DNA from: Bryobacterales bacterium
Lineage (GTDB): Bacteria > Acidobacteriota > Terriglobia > Bryobacterales > Bryobacteraceae
Length of the DNA stretch: 64,000 nucleotides
Direction of reading: 5' to 3'
Assembly (NCBI GenBank): GCA_003135055.1
Contig: PLDF01000505.1
Location: 18,263-82,262 of the forward strand
Below the pieces are notes generated by a model. The model was not told the DNA's origin. It made no database searches and was given only the letters and a program-made list of their open reading frames with translations. Shown in pieces: positions 27,933-37,895 of this stretch; within the stretch, counting starts at the first letter, position 1; each line of letters starts with the position of its first letter. The translations under genes and the position numbers were made by a program.

Positions 27933-29273
27933 ATGTTTGTGACGCAAAAGTACCTTCAACGGCGAACGTTTCTGCGAGGAGTGGGCGCGGCCATTGCCCT
28001 GCCCATGCTGGACGCCATGGTTCCCGCCTTTGCCGCACCGGGCAAGGCCGCCCAAGCCCCCATCCGGACGTCTTTTGTGTACGTCCCGAACGGCATCGTG
28101 ATGGATAACTGGACGCCCAAGACCGTGGGCAATGCCTTTGAGATCACGCGGACGCTCAAGCCTCTCGAACCGTTCCGCGATCGAATGCTGGTGATCTCCG
28201 GCCTGATGGATAACAACGCCAACGCGCTGGGCGACGGCGGCGGCGACCATGCGCGTGCCGCCGCGAGCTTTCTGACCGCTGCGCACCCGAAGAAGACCGG
28301 CGGCTCGGACATTCACGTCGGCATCTCCGTCGATCAGGTGATCGCACAGGCCAACAGCGCGGAGACCCGTCTGGCATCGCTGGAGCTGGGGTTGGACGAT
28401 AGCCGCGTGGTGGGGCACTGCGATTCCGGATATAGTTGCGCCTACACCAACAGTATTTCGTGGCGCACGCCGTCCACGCCGCTGGCGCCGGAAGCCAATC
28501 CTCGCGTGATCTTCGAGCGGCTGTTCGGCGACGTGGACACCAGTCTCGACGCGGCCACGCGGGCGCGGCGGGAACGCTATCGCAAGAGTCTGCTCGACAT
28601 GGCTCGCGACGAAGCCCAAAAGCTCTCGGGTACTCTGGGCGCCTCCGACCGCCGCAAAGTGGACGAATACCTGGATTCTATCCGCGAAATGGAACGGCGC
28701 ATCGAAAAAGCTGAAACCGACGGCCGGAACATCGCTCCCACCATCGACAAGCCGGCGGGTATTCCCGCGGTGTTCGCCGACCACGCGAAGCTGCTGTTCG
28801 ATCTGCAGTTTGTGGCCTTCCAGACGGATCTGACCAGAGTCGTCAGCATGGTGATCGGGCGCGAGGGCAGCGTCCGTACGTACGATGAGATTGGTGTTTC
28901 CGATCCTCACCATCCGCTTTCGCACCACCGCAACATGCCGGAGTCACTCGAAAAATTAGCGAAAATCAATACCTTTCACGTAGAACTGTTCGCGCAGTTC
29001 ATCGCCAGGCTGAAGGCGGCGCCGGATGGAGACGGCACGCTGCTCGATCATTCTATGGTTCTTTACGGCTGCGGCATCGCCGATAGTAATCGTCACACGC
29101 ATGAGAAACTGCCCATTCTGGTGATGGGTGGCGCGAATGGGACCATCGCCACCGGCAGACACATCGCGATCGAGAAGGACACTCCGGCGGCGAACCTCTT
29201 TCTGGCGATGATGAATCGAACCGGCGTCCGGCGCGATTCTTTTGGCGACAGTACAGTAGCGTTAGAGATCTGA
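27933..29273 (+). CDS. DUF1552 domain protein
   Basis: 446 aa; RRTFLRGVGAAIALPMLDAMVPA, SVDQVIAQ, HHPLSHHRNMPESLEKLAKINTFHVELFAQF; canonical partner of DUF1592 proteins. Confidence 0.9.
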   Translation: MFVTQKYLQRRTFLRGVGAAIALPMLDAMVPAFAAPGKAAQAPIRTSFVYVPNGIVMDNWTPKTVGNAFEITRTLKPLEPFRDRMLVISGLMDNNANALGDGGGDHARAAASFLTAAHPKKTGGSDIHVGISVDQVIAQANSAETRLASLELGLDDSRVVGHCDSGYSCAYTNSISWRTPSTPLAPEANPRVIFERLFGDVDTSLDAATRARRERYRKSLLDMARDEAQKLSGTLGASDRRKVDEYLDSIREMERRIEKAETDGRNIAPTIDKPAGIPAVFADHAKLLFDLQFVAFQTDLTRVVSMVIGREGSVRTYDEIGVSDPHHPLSHHRNMPESLEKLAKINTFHVELFAQFIARLKAAPDGDGTLLDHSMVLYGCGIADSNRHTHEKLPILVMGGANGTIATGRHIAIEKDTPAANLFLAMMNRTGVRRDSFGDSTVALEI

Positions 29274-29283
29274 GGAGATGCTC

Positions 29284-31119
29284 ATGCGACTAGAACCCGG
29301 TTTCTCTTTACGTCGATTATCCTCACCATCTGCGATTACCAGAACAGAGATCGGGCATGCTTTAGCTTGCCCTCCGCGCTTAGAACCCGGTAACGCCGGC
29401 GGTCTTTGCCGCCGGTGTTTTTCTTTACGTCGATTGTCCTCACTTGTGGGGCATGCTTTAGCTTGCCGCTCAATTCGAATCGTCGCGGCAGCCTCGCTCG
29501 CCGTCACTATTCTCGGCGCACAGACACCCGCTCCAGGCATTGCGCCGGAGCGGCAGCCGGACTATCAAGCCCTCTCTTCGGCCGTGCGCGCGCTACGGCG
29601 CGCGGCAACCGGCGAGGCGCTCACGGCTCAAGCCGATAAACTGATAGCAGACAGCGGCTCCGGCATCCCTAGAGGCGAGGCTCGCCGCAAGCTGGCCAAC
29701 GCGTGGGTGTTGCTCAAAGGCGGATCCTGGGACGCGAAACAGGAGTACCAATGGTCTCTGGCGCTGCGGCCCGATGCGGTGGTAGCGGATTCGTCGCTGC
29801 CATTTATGGTCCGTCTTGCACAGACATATCCCGCCTCTTACAAGGGAACGGAAGCGTTGAAGATCAGGGTGTCCTTGTCGCACAACGATGAGAAGGAGGT
29901 GCGCCAGATCGGCATCTTCGACCTCCCCGCGGCCGATCTTATCGAGCAGCCCTTTGGCATGTACGCCAACCTGGACGGCGTGCCCGATGGCGCCTACCTT
30001 GTGCGTGCGGAAGCGATGGATGGCGGCAACCTGGTGGCGACAGTCGTCTCTCCACTGGCAGTGGTCAAGGGCATCACACGGGATCACGCCGCGATCGAGC
30101 GCCGGCTCTCCCCGATTCAGGGTCACGAGGGCGCCAAGGCGTCAGTTCGGTATCCTTACGTGCTGGCGGAAACGGTCAACATGGGCCGCCGCCGCTTGAA
30201 CGATGCCGATTTCGGTCTGCCTTACCAGCCGCAGCCGCCGTACGACTTCGCGGCAGGCGTGGTTTCCTCGAATAGCCTTCTTAAGTCGCTGGAGGCCGGA
30301 AAGGATCTGCTTTACCGCGCAAAGGGCGACCACGAACGGTACTACTGGTTCGAAGACGCGGGCGAAATGATGGCCTACCATGTGTACGCGCCATTGAAGT
30401 GGGATGGCAAGTCGAAACTGCCGATGGTTCTGGTGCTTCACGGCAACACGCGCGACCAGGATTATTATTTCGATCGCGACGACCACATTCTGGCGAAGCT
30501 CGCCGAACAGCACGGTTACCTGGTAGTTTGCCCCATGGGCTACCGGCCCAGCGCCGGGTGGGGGGCGAATTCTCTCAATCGCCCGCCGGCTAACGCGGCT
30601 AACGTGGCCGCGTCCGGAAGGGGAGGTTTTGCCGCCGACCCTTCACGGCTACGGCAGGGTGAGTTGAGTGAAAAGGACGCGCTCAACGTGCTCGACCTGG
30701 TGACAAAAGAATACCCCGTCGACCCAAGCCGCATTTACCTCTTCGGCCATTCCTCCGGCGGCGCCGGAACCTGGTACTTGGGCGAGAAATACGCCGAAAA
30801 ATGGGCGGCGATGGCGGCCAGTGCGGCGGCCACGCGCCCCGCCGGTTTCCCCTTCGACCGCCTCAAGGGGATGCCGATCCTGATCTGCCACGGCGACCAG
30901 GACGATGAGGTGCCCGTTGCCAGCTCGCGGAATATGGTGAAGGCGGCCAAGGATGCGGGACTCGATCCGCAGTATCTGGAAGTGCCCGGCGCGACGCACC
31001 TGACCATTGTGGCGCTTGTGGAACCGAAGGTTTTCGAATTCTTCGATGGGCATCCGCACAAAACTTCGACTGCCGCGACAGGGGTGAAACTGCCAAATGC
31101 GGGCGCCGCACGGCATTGA
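29284..31119 (+). CDS. Alpha/beta hydrolase (PHB depolymerase/esterase-like), secreted
   Basis: LPMVLVLHGNTRDQDYYFD, DPSRIYLFGHSSGGAGTWYLGEKY, MPILICHGDQDDEVPVASSRNM, GATHLTI; GAGGAG Shine-Dalgarno 5 nt upstream of ATG 29284. Confidence 0.85.
   Translation: MRLEPGFSLRRLSSPSAITRTEIGHALACPPRLEPGNAGGLCRRCFSLRRLSSLVGHALACRSIRIVAAASLAVTILGAQTPAPGIAPERQPDYQALSSAVRALRRAATGEALTAQADKLIADSGSGIPRGEARRKLANAWVLLKGGSWDAKQEYQWSLALRPDAVVADSSLPFMVRLAQTYPASYKGTEALKIRVSLSHNDEKEVRQIGIFDLPAADLIEQPFGMYANLDGVPDGAYLVRAEAMDGGNLVATVVSPLAVVKGITRDHAAIERRLSPIQGHEGAKASVRYPYVLAETVNMGRRRLNDADFGLPYQPQPPYDFAAGVVSSNSLLKSLEAGKDLLYRAKGDHERYYWFEDAGEMMAYHVYAPLKWDGKSKLPMVLVLHGNTRDQDYYFDRDDHILAKLAEQHGYLVVCPMGYRPSAGWGANSLNRPPANAANVAASGRGGFAADPSRLRQGELSEKDALNVLDLVTKEYPVDPSRIYLFGHSSGGAGTWYLGEKYAEKWAAMAASAAATRPAGFPFDRLKGMPILICHGDQDDEVPVASSRNMVKAAKDAGLDPQYLEVPGATHLTIVALVEPKVFEFFDGHPHKTSTAATGVKLPNAGAARH
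29291..29465 (+). repeat. Two tandem imperfect copies of a REP-containing unit within the esterase 5' coding region
   Basis: TAGAACCCGGTTTCTCTTTACGTCGATTATCCTCA...GGGCATGCTTTAGCTTGCC and TAGAACCCGG[TAACGCCGGCGGTCTTTGCCGCCGGTGT]TTTTCTTTACGTCGATTGTCCTCA...GGGGCATGCTTTAGCTTGCC. Confidence 0.8.
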
Positions 31120-31334
31120 GATAGTAATCGGATGTCAGCATCCGAAATCTTTGGCCAGAGGCCGGGGGGACTGTGTGGCTCGCTTCATATTAGGACGCCG
31201 CAGTCACTCCTTCAAGAGCGCTTCCTGAAGCGTTTGAGAAGGTCCCCGGCCGGCAGCGCTCCCGCACCAAGGCGAAAGACCAACGATTTTGAGTACGATA
31301 GTTACAAAAATGGGTACAGCCGCAAAAAGCAAAA

Positions 31335-31354
31335 GCCGACCATTTCTGGTCGGC
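31335..31354. terminator. Perfect 8-bp-stem hairpin GCCGACCA-TTTC-TGGTCGGC
   Basis: Seen directly; no strong U-tract, so function uncertain. Confidence 0.35.
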
Positions 31355-31378
31355 ACTATTCAAGTACCTTATAATCTA

Positions 31379-31401
31379 TTTGGTGCGGAGAGGGGGACTT
31401 G
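31379..31401 (+). repeat. Candidate att site: 23-nt copy of the tRNA-Leu 3' end
   Basis: TTTGGTGCGGAGAGGGGGACTTG identical, same orientation, to 57548-57570 (3' end of the tRNA-Leu gene). Confidence 0.75.
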
Positions 31402-32324
31402 GTCTTCGGCTGGATGTTGATAGGACGTAAGTTATTGATTTTACGTTATGCCAAAAGGACAAGAAGTGCCACAAACGCATGGTGTGGGCACAATTTGGGC
31501 ACACGGATTTTTGTCCAGGATTTTTTCAAAGCATTCAAACTAGCGCCGCTCCCCCGAACATTTCTGGCCACTTTGGCGGATTGCGATTCTGGCGGTGAGC
31601 GTTGCGGGGTCTCTCACCACTCCAGCCTGATTTCACGCCGCCTACGGGCAAGCAACCTCGCGGCGGCGGCGCGCTCGTCGGAGCCGGGCTGGTTCTCCCA
31701 ACTCGCAAGGCTCGGATTGTAGCCGATGCGGGAAAGCCGGGAGAGCTTGGCGTAGCCTTTGCTCCACTGGCCGGTGTGATAACGGCTCGCAACGATCCGA
31801 TACGCGGCGCATGTGAGAATCGATCCACACTTCTACCAAAAGCTATGCCAGTGAGTTCCTCGGGTCGCTCTGTGGGATCACGCCATCCGGTCGGAAACCT
31901 GTCAAGAGGAGGATTGCGGTAGCGGCAAGGCTTGATTGAGAGACCGGGCTCAAACCTGTCGGGGTCCAGCTTTGGAAAACGGATTTCGATTGTTAATAGA
32001 GGATTTAGTTAGGCGTTCGAGGCGCTCTTTTCTGGTCGAGGAAGTCTTCTGTTTTCAATGCCGGCTCTCTCAGAGCCACCTGAGCGAGGTAATTAAGGTA
32101 ACGGTTCCAACTGGGATGTCTTCCTGAGAATTGCATTAGGGATTGCTGCCTGCCAGCCTCGCTGGGCTGGCTAGTCCGGTCGGCAGATAGTCCGCCCTTT
32201 CGCCGATTCCCTCCCTGGCCTCGTCCCGGCCTGTGATACTTTTCGTATGTGTCTGTTGCCGTAGTCTGCGATGTAGATGTGCCGGCGGATCAACGGCTAT
32301 AGCAACGGGGGTCGTTTAGAGTCG

Positions 32325-32700
32325 CACTGATAGCTGGCCCGCCGTCGCCCAGCGGCTCACGTGGCGATCGTGGTCCTTTATTCGCGATTCGGAACTGGAA
32401 TGCTTTGGCGGCGCGCCTTTCAATCTTGTCGTTCTTGACCACTTGTTTAAGCGGGAACCAAGGGACATTGACCTTCTGGAGGGCATGGGCCGTCTCTGCA
32501 AGATGTGCTCGTCCGTGTTAGTTGGCGGCGTGGCGCCGCACTTCTTTGGCGTGCGCGATCTCAAGTCTCTGTCGCCGGCTTCCGATATCGACCGCCTCCT
32601 CGCCTCTCACTGGTTTTCAAGGCGGAATGAACTCCGCGCCTCGGAGTTCGCGCCCTTGATGATCCTCACATTTCCGGAATTCACCGCAGAAGTCGTGCCG
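32325..32700 (+). pseudogene. TssC/VipB-like (T6SS contractile sheath) fragment
   Basis: DSELECFGGAPFNLVVLDHLFKREPRDIDLLEGMGRLCKMCSSVLVGGVAPHFFGVRDLKSLSPASDIDRLLASHWFSRRNELRASEFAPLMILTFPEF resembles the conserved TssC core; truncated on both sides. Confidence 0.5.
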
Positions 32701-32701
32701 A

Positions 32702-34090
32702 TCACTGGCGGGTGGCGCTACTCTGGCATGTTATCCCGCTGGCCTCGGCTCCGCGGCTCCGAAATCTGCCGACGAGGGCCAGGTCCGTCCAAGCCTGTTC
32801 GGGCAGGAACTCCAGGAGTTCGCACAGCGCTCTGGCCTGCTCGCGAGGCTGAAGCTTCGTCAACTCGCTCAGGACGGCCGACACGACAATCCGCCTGCGG
32901 TTGGCATGGAGTCCGCGCGCCGCGGCACCCATTGCGATCAATCGCAAAGACGGCTGCCGTAGCGAGCGCGCAATGTCCACTGCCCGCTCCAAAAGGCTCG
33001 AGGACAATTTCGGCGCCAACAGGTTGATGGAGCGGGCGACGGCGCGTTCGTCTGAACTCTGCTGCACAATGCCGAGCGCCTGGTCTGAGCTCAAAACCTT
33101 CAACTGAACACATCGCAGCAAAAATTCGGGGAAAACCGCGCTGCTGTGACATAAGAGACAGTGGATTTCCATGGCCGAGTCGCCGGCGCGTTCCGCAAGC
33201 TCCCAAACCGCGCTGATATCGTTTAGGAACTCCGAGTACGTGCCCTCGCGTGTGTACCATGCCTCGAGCCATTCCCGTGATACCAGCCTGTAAAATGAGG
33301 CTCTGGGCGCCTTCAGTCGCGCCAGGTGCACCCGATGATACTGGATGACGTATTTAGGAGCCTTCGCCGGCGATAACCCGCCCGCTTCCATATCATCAAG
33401 CGTGCGCACGCCGTGGTCGACAAAGCGCTGGTCCCACTGGTAACGGTTCCTTTCGGGGCCAATCAGGCGCTCATAATGATCTCGCAGGAGCGGATGGCTG
33501 AACACGTATCCTTGCCGGCGGCCGTCCCCTACGATGAAGCGCGCGATAGTACGGACAATTTGCTCCAGATACATCGCATCGTCCAGACGGCTTTCGATTG
33601 GCGCAACAGCCGCAATATCATCGGTTGTCATCGGGCCGACTGCCATCGCCAGGATAAAGAACAGAGTCTTCGATCACGGTTCCAGTTCGTCGGGATTCTC
33701 TCCACGCGCCTTCCATTGAGATCGCTGGTCTTCAACCCAACGTTTGATGAAGCCTTCGAGCCCGGGCTTTATATCGGGAAGGTCCTTGATCTCCAGAAAC
33801 GCGCCGCCCACCCCTTTTCCATGCAGGGCTTCAACGTACATGCGGACAAGCAGCGGATCGCCTTGCGTCAACCGCAACAGTTCGACGACGAGGCCACCGG
33901 ATCCCACGAACCGAAGGGTTTCCCGGTTCGCATGCAGCAACTGTTGTAAGCCATCGCGATCAAGACGCGGGAGGTCGATGCTTGTAGCGCGGTCGGTCCA
34001 TCCCACCCGTTCGGCCCAGCCGGTCTGATCGATATCCCCTGCCAGCATGCGAGCGGAGAGGAGCAATTTTACTCCCTTGCCAAGCCGGTA
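32702..34090 (-). pseudogene. STAND/NACHT-type NTPase fragment interrupted by an in-frame stop
   Basis: LLLSARMLAGDIDQTGWAERVGW...LLRLTQGDPLLVRMYVEAL...GENPDELEP*SKTLFFILAMAVGPMTTDDIAA...GYVFSHPLLRDHYERLIG; same frame across a TGA near 33660; no P-loop portion present. Confidence 0.65.
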
Positions 34091-34375
34091 GCGGAACCTG
34101 ACATCACCGAATCGGGTTCGCTTGCGCTACGGCTCGCAGGTTTGCTTCCCGGTTTCCACCAGACGGATTTACTCCGCCCCGCTCCGGTTCAGCTACATGT
34201 ACGAGCGAGCAATTTACATGATGAACTCCTTTCAGTTCACAAGATCAAGCCAAGCTGATCTTGGTGTTCCTAAGAACGCCAAGCCAGGCTTCAACTCTAT
34301 CGACTACGCAGCTCGGCCCTTCGGTTCCACAGTGCCGCCGAGAAACACTTGCCAGTCCTCGCCTCGGGAAAAATC

Positions 34376-37300
34376 TCAGCGGCTGTTCAGATCTTCAAGG
34401 AGTCGCCGCACCGCCGCGCTGGCCGGCTTTCGGTCCAGCAGTTCGTTCAGGATGCCGATGGCAGTGTCGCGCCGGCCCATCATGGCATAAACCCGGGCCA
34501 GATTCAGGTGGAGAGGCTCGTCGTCGGGAAGTTTCGCGATGCCGTAGCGAAAGACCGCGACGGAATCGTCGTATTGGCCCTTCTGAGCGAACAGCACGCC
34601 CAGATTATTGAGCGCGCCGGAGTGGTCCGGCTGCGCTTCAATGGCTCGCTCAAACCACTGGCGGGCCCGCTCTGAATCGCCGGATTGCACTTCGAGAAGT
34701 CCCAGTTGGTTAGCCGCTTCCGCGCAGTGCGTATCCGCTTCGAGCGCTCGGGAGAACATGGCGCGCGCGCCGGGCCGGTCGCCTTTCGCGAGAAGCGAGA
34801 TCCCAACGCTCACCATCGCCCCGGCGTGGTTTGGCTGAAGCGAGAGAGCACGCTGAAACGCGGCCAGCGCCGCATCCGGATTTCCCAGCTCGCGATGAAT
34901 CTCCCCAAGAGCGAGCGACGCGCGCCAGTGTCCGGGGTTTGCGCGAAGCGCTTCTTCGAGATAGGGCAGAGCTCGCCGCGGGTATCCGGCCCAATAGGAC
35001 GCGATGCCGAGCTTAAAGTAATTCCGCGATGGTTCGGTGTAATACTTGCCCGGAAACGGAAGAGCGAGCCGACGAAGCTGCGATTCATCTGCGGAGCGCA
35101 GCTTGTCTACATCGGCTCTTATCGTTGACGCCGGTGGCACTGCGGCGTAGATCTTCCGAATGCGGCTGTCGCGATCCACCAGTAGCGCGAGAGGCAGCGA
35201 GAGCCCGGTCCGGTACTCAAATATATACCTGTGCAATAGATCGTATGCGGCCGCGAGCTCCTCGGGCTGTTGCCTCAGATCGATGGCGCGAACATCCGGC
35301 AGCAGCGCCTCTCGGTGGGGCGTGCCGGAATGCAGTAGAACGACAGCCGGACCAGTTTGGCGATCAGCATGGCGACCCGGATCGGGTATCGGTTCCAGCA
35401 GCCAGGTGTCGGCGAACTCCGGGCTGTTGTACGCGATAACCTTCGCCTCAGGGTATTCGGATCGAGGACGGAACGGTGCCTTTGAGGGATTTGAACCAGT
35501 GGGATTTGAACCAGCGGGATTATCGGAACCCTCCACGACAGTCCACGTATACCCGGGCCGCAGCCCGGTCACTTCCTGCCTCAGCCCCGACGGCCATAGA
35601 ATGTGGACGTCCGCCGAATCGCGTCCCCCAAGTCCGAAGTGCAAGCGCTTCGAATGCTGCGACAGGAAGCCGCTGCCTGCCGTTATCTCCTGCGTGTACC
35701 CATTGACGGTGACGCGAGCGCCGATCGCATCGCGATTCGATTCCGTCCCGCGAAGCCGCAGCGCGATCGCCGGCCGCCCCAGCGCGCAGCGGTTCTGCAT
35801 CATGCGAACCTGCGGCCCCAACCGGCTCTTCAGCACGATGTCGGGATATCCGTCACCATCGAAATCCGTGACCGAGAACGCCCGGCTGTCTTCGGCGAAG
35901 TCCAGGCCCGATATTCCAGAAGCGTCGGTGTAACGGCCGTCCCGCCGGACATAAAAAACGTTTGGCTCCTGCCCGTTCCAACTGTATTCCTCGCGGAATA
36001 ACTGACCGATCGCGTTCCATCCGTTCTCGTATCCGGCGTCCGCGCCGGCAGCGGAAGCTGGAGATCTGGCGACCACCTGCCGCCAGAAGAAACTCTCGAG
36101 ATCCGGACTCTTGCGGTTAGATCCAAACCCGCGGTTCGATTCAAACCCGTTCGAAACCATGCCCGCCGCGATGAAGATTTCCGGCGATCCATCGAGATCG
36201 AAATCGAATCCACCCGAACTCCATGCCCAACGCCCCATTTCGACGCCTTCGCCCGGACCCGTTTCCTCGAACGTGCCGTCTCCGCGGTTGCGATAAAGGG
36301 AATTGCCTTTCGTGTGGCGCCGGTAGGCCTCCTCATTCCCGACGGCCGGCGCGAACGCGGCATCGCGCACAACGCGTTGTCCCGCGGCGGTCCACATGTT
36401 GGATACATAGAGGTCCGGAAGGCCGTCTCCGTTGTAATCGAACCATGACGCGCTCATGCCGGCGCCGATGTCCTCGACGCCCGCGTGCGCCGCTTCATCC
36501 GTGAAGCGGCCATTCCGGTTGCGATACAGATTGTTTCCGCCGAAATCGTTCGCAACATAGAGATCGGGCCAACCATCGCCGTCGAAATCGCACCATGCGG
36601 CGGCGAAGCTGAACCGGTTATTGTTCTGGTCTATGCCCGATGCTTCGGTAACGTCGTCGAAGATGAGGCCGCCCGCGTGGGGTGAGTCATGCGCCGAGTC
36701 ATGCGCCGAGTCATGCGCCGAGTCATGCGCCGCGAGGTTGCGGAACAGATAATTCGGCGGACCGTTGCGCGCATCGTGGTAAGGCGCGGGATATTGATAT
36801 ACGTCTTCGCCCTGCACGTAGACGTAGGTACACAAATACAGATCGACGCGGCCATCCCGGTCGTAATCCGCGGCGGCCATTCCGGTGAATGCTCCTCGCG
36901 GCGGACGGCGGAACCGAAAGGCATCCGGCCGCTCACGGAAAACGCCGTTACCATGGTTCAGGAACAGCAACGGACCCGAGCGGCGGAGAACCACCAGATC
37001 CTGCAGGCCGGAGTTGCGAAAATCGGCAAACAGCGCGCAGGTTGTTTCGTCGAGGATTTCGAGGCCCGCCTTCCGAGTGATGTCTTCGGCCTTGCCTCCG
37101 GGGCCGAACTTGTATAAGCGGTTGGGCAGCCCTCCGGGCTGGCAGACGTAGATTTCATCGATACCGTCGTTGTCGATGTCGGCCGCGGCGATGCCCTGAT
37201 TGCCATCGACATCGATGCCAACGGCCGAATCGAGCCTCGCCCGCCACCAGGGATTTCCTTGCAGGAGTTGTTGCGTGAATGAGGCGGCGACGCCCAATAT

Positions 37301-37783
37301 GTGGCCGGTGACGTCGCGGAACCAGGGCGCGGGCGATGCGATGGAACGGGCCGCGATGGGAGTAAAATCGGGGAGCGCCCACAGCCCGGTGTGGTGCTCA
37401 AGGCCTTGCTCATTGACATGCTCAGTGACAGGCTCATTGACACCCCTGCCTGCAATAGCGATCTCGAAGCGAACGCGGGCTTCGGGCAGAACATGAAAAC
37501 GCGTCCAGCGAATGTTGGTCCGCCGTGAGGCCCAATCGCGAAGCGCGGGCGGCGCGGCTTCGGTTCCCGCGAAAATCCGGCGCAGCCGTTCCTCGATTTC
37601 GAGCGCGTCCTTCTCGGCCGGAAAGGCGTCGAAGCCTGGCTCGATATAGCGAGCAAGAGCGTCGCGCGGGCTGGCGCGGGCATAGTGAACGGGGAACGGC
37701 GCCCAAGCCGATGCGCGTGGCGGACGGAGACCGGCGAACGCAGCCGCCGCGGCAGCCGTGGCAAAATCCCGCCGTGTCATCAT
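34376..37783 (-). CDS. FG-GAP/VCBS-repeat protein with ASPIC/UnbV domain and C-terminal TPRs, Tat-like signal
   Basis: MMTRRDFATAAAAAAFAGL signal; GIAAADIDNDGIDEIYVCQPGG, AAWCDFDGDGWPDLYVANDFGGNNLYRN; ASPIC-like IGARVTVNGYTQEITAGSGFLSQHSKRLHFGLG; TPRs. Track start 37882 lies in repeat sequence. Confidence 0.88.
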   Translation of the reverse strand: MMTRRDFATAAAAAAFAGLRPPRASAWAPFPVHYARASPRDALARYIEPGFDAFPAEKDALEIEERLRRIFAGTEAAPPALRDWASRRTNIRWTRFHVLPEARVRFEIAIAGRGVNEPVTEHVNEQGLEHHTGLWALPDFTPIAARSIASPAPWFRDVTGHILGVAASFTQQLLQGNPWWRARLDSAVGIDVDGNQGIAAADIDNDGIDEIYVCQPGGLPNRLYKFGPGGKAEDITRKAGLEILDETTCALFADFRNSGLQDLVVLRRSGPLLFLNHGNGVFRERPDAFRFRRPPRGAFTGMAAADYDRDGRVDLYLCTYVYVQGEDVYQYPAPYHDARNGPPNYLFRNLAAHDSAHDSAHDSAHDSPHAGGLIFDDVTEASGIDQNNNRFSFAAAWCDFDGDGWPDLYVANDFGGNNLYRNRNGRFTDEAAHAGVEDIGAGMSASWFDYNGDGLPDLYVSNMWTAAGQRVVRDAAFAPAVGNEEAYRRHTKGNSLYRNRGDGTFEETGPGEGVEMGRWAWSSGGFDFDLDGSPEIFIAAGMVSNGFESNRGFGSNRKSPDLESFFWRQVVARSPASAAGADAGYENGWNAIGQLFREEYSWNGQEPNVFYVRRDGRYTDASGISGLDFAEDSRAFSVTDFDGDGYPDIVLKSRLGPQVRMMQNRCALGRPAIALRLRGTESNRDAIGARVTVNGYTQEITAGSGFLSQHSKRLHFGLGGRDSADVHILWPSGLRQEVTGLRPGYTWTVVEGSDNPAGSNPTGSNPSKAPFRPRSEYPEAKVIAYNSPEFADTWLLEPIPDPGRHADRQTGPAVVLLHSGTPHREALLPDVRAIDLRQQPEELAAAYDLLHRYIFEYRTGLSLPLALLVDRDSRIRKIYAAVPPASTIRADVDKLRSADESQLRRLALPFPGKYYTEPSRNYFKLGIASYWAGYPRRALPYLEEALRANPGHWRASLALGEIHRELGNPDAALAAFQRALSLQPNHAGAMVSVGISLLAKGDRPGARAMFSRALEADTHCAEAANQLGLLEVQSGDSERARQWFERAIEAQPDHSGALNNLGVLFAQKGQYDDSVAVFRYGIAKLPDDEPLHLNLARVYAMMGRRDTAIGILNELLDRKPASAAVRRLLEDLNSR
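36684..36731 (-). repeat. Four tandem 12-nt repeats (GAGTCATGCGCC) in coding sequence
   Basis: Encodes AHDSAHDSAHDSAHDS. Confidence 0.95.
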
Positions 37784-37895
37784 GCTTTCACCCGATGTAC
37801 GACAGGCATCCTTGCCTGTCGCCGCGCCGCCGCAAAATCCTGCCGTGTCATCATGCCCTTTACCCTGGTTGTCGCAGGGCATGGCCCCGCGCCAC

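Noticed and set aside
31399-31722. 107-aa ORF at the left island edge
   Set aside because: Begins in the tRNA-derived repeat and has no recognisable domain; a few residues (MPKGQEVPQTHGVGTIWAHGFLSRI) may be integrase debris but evidence is too thin.
36684-36731. Possible CRISPR-like repeat array
   Set aside because: 12-nt contiguous units without spacers, inside a coding sequence; a minisatellite.
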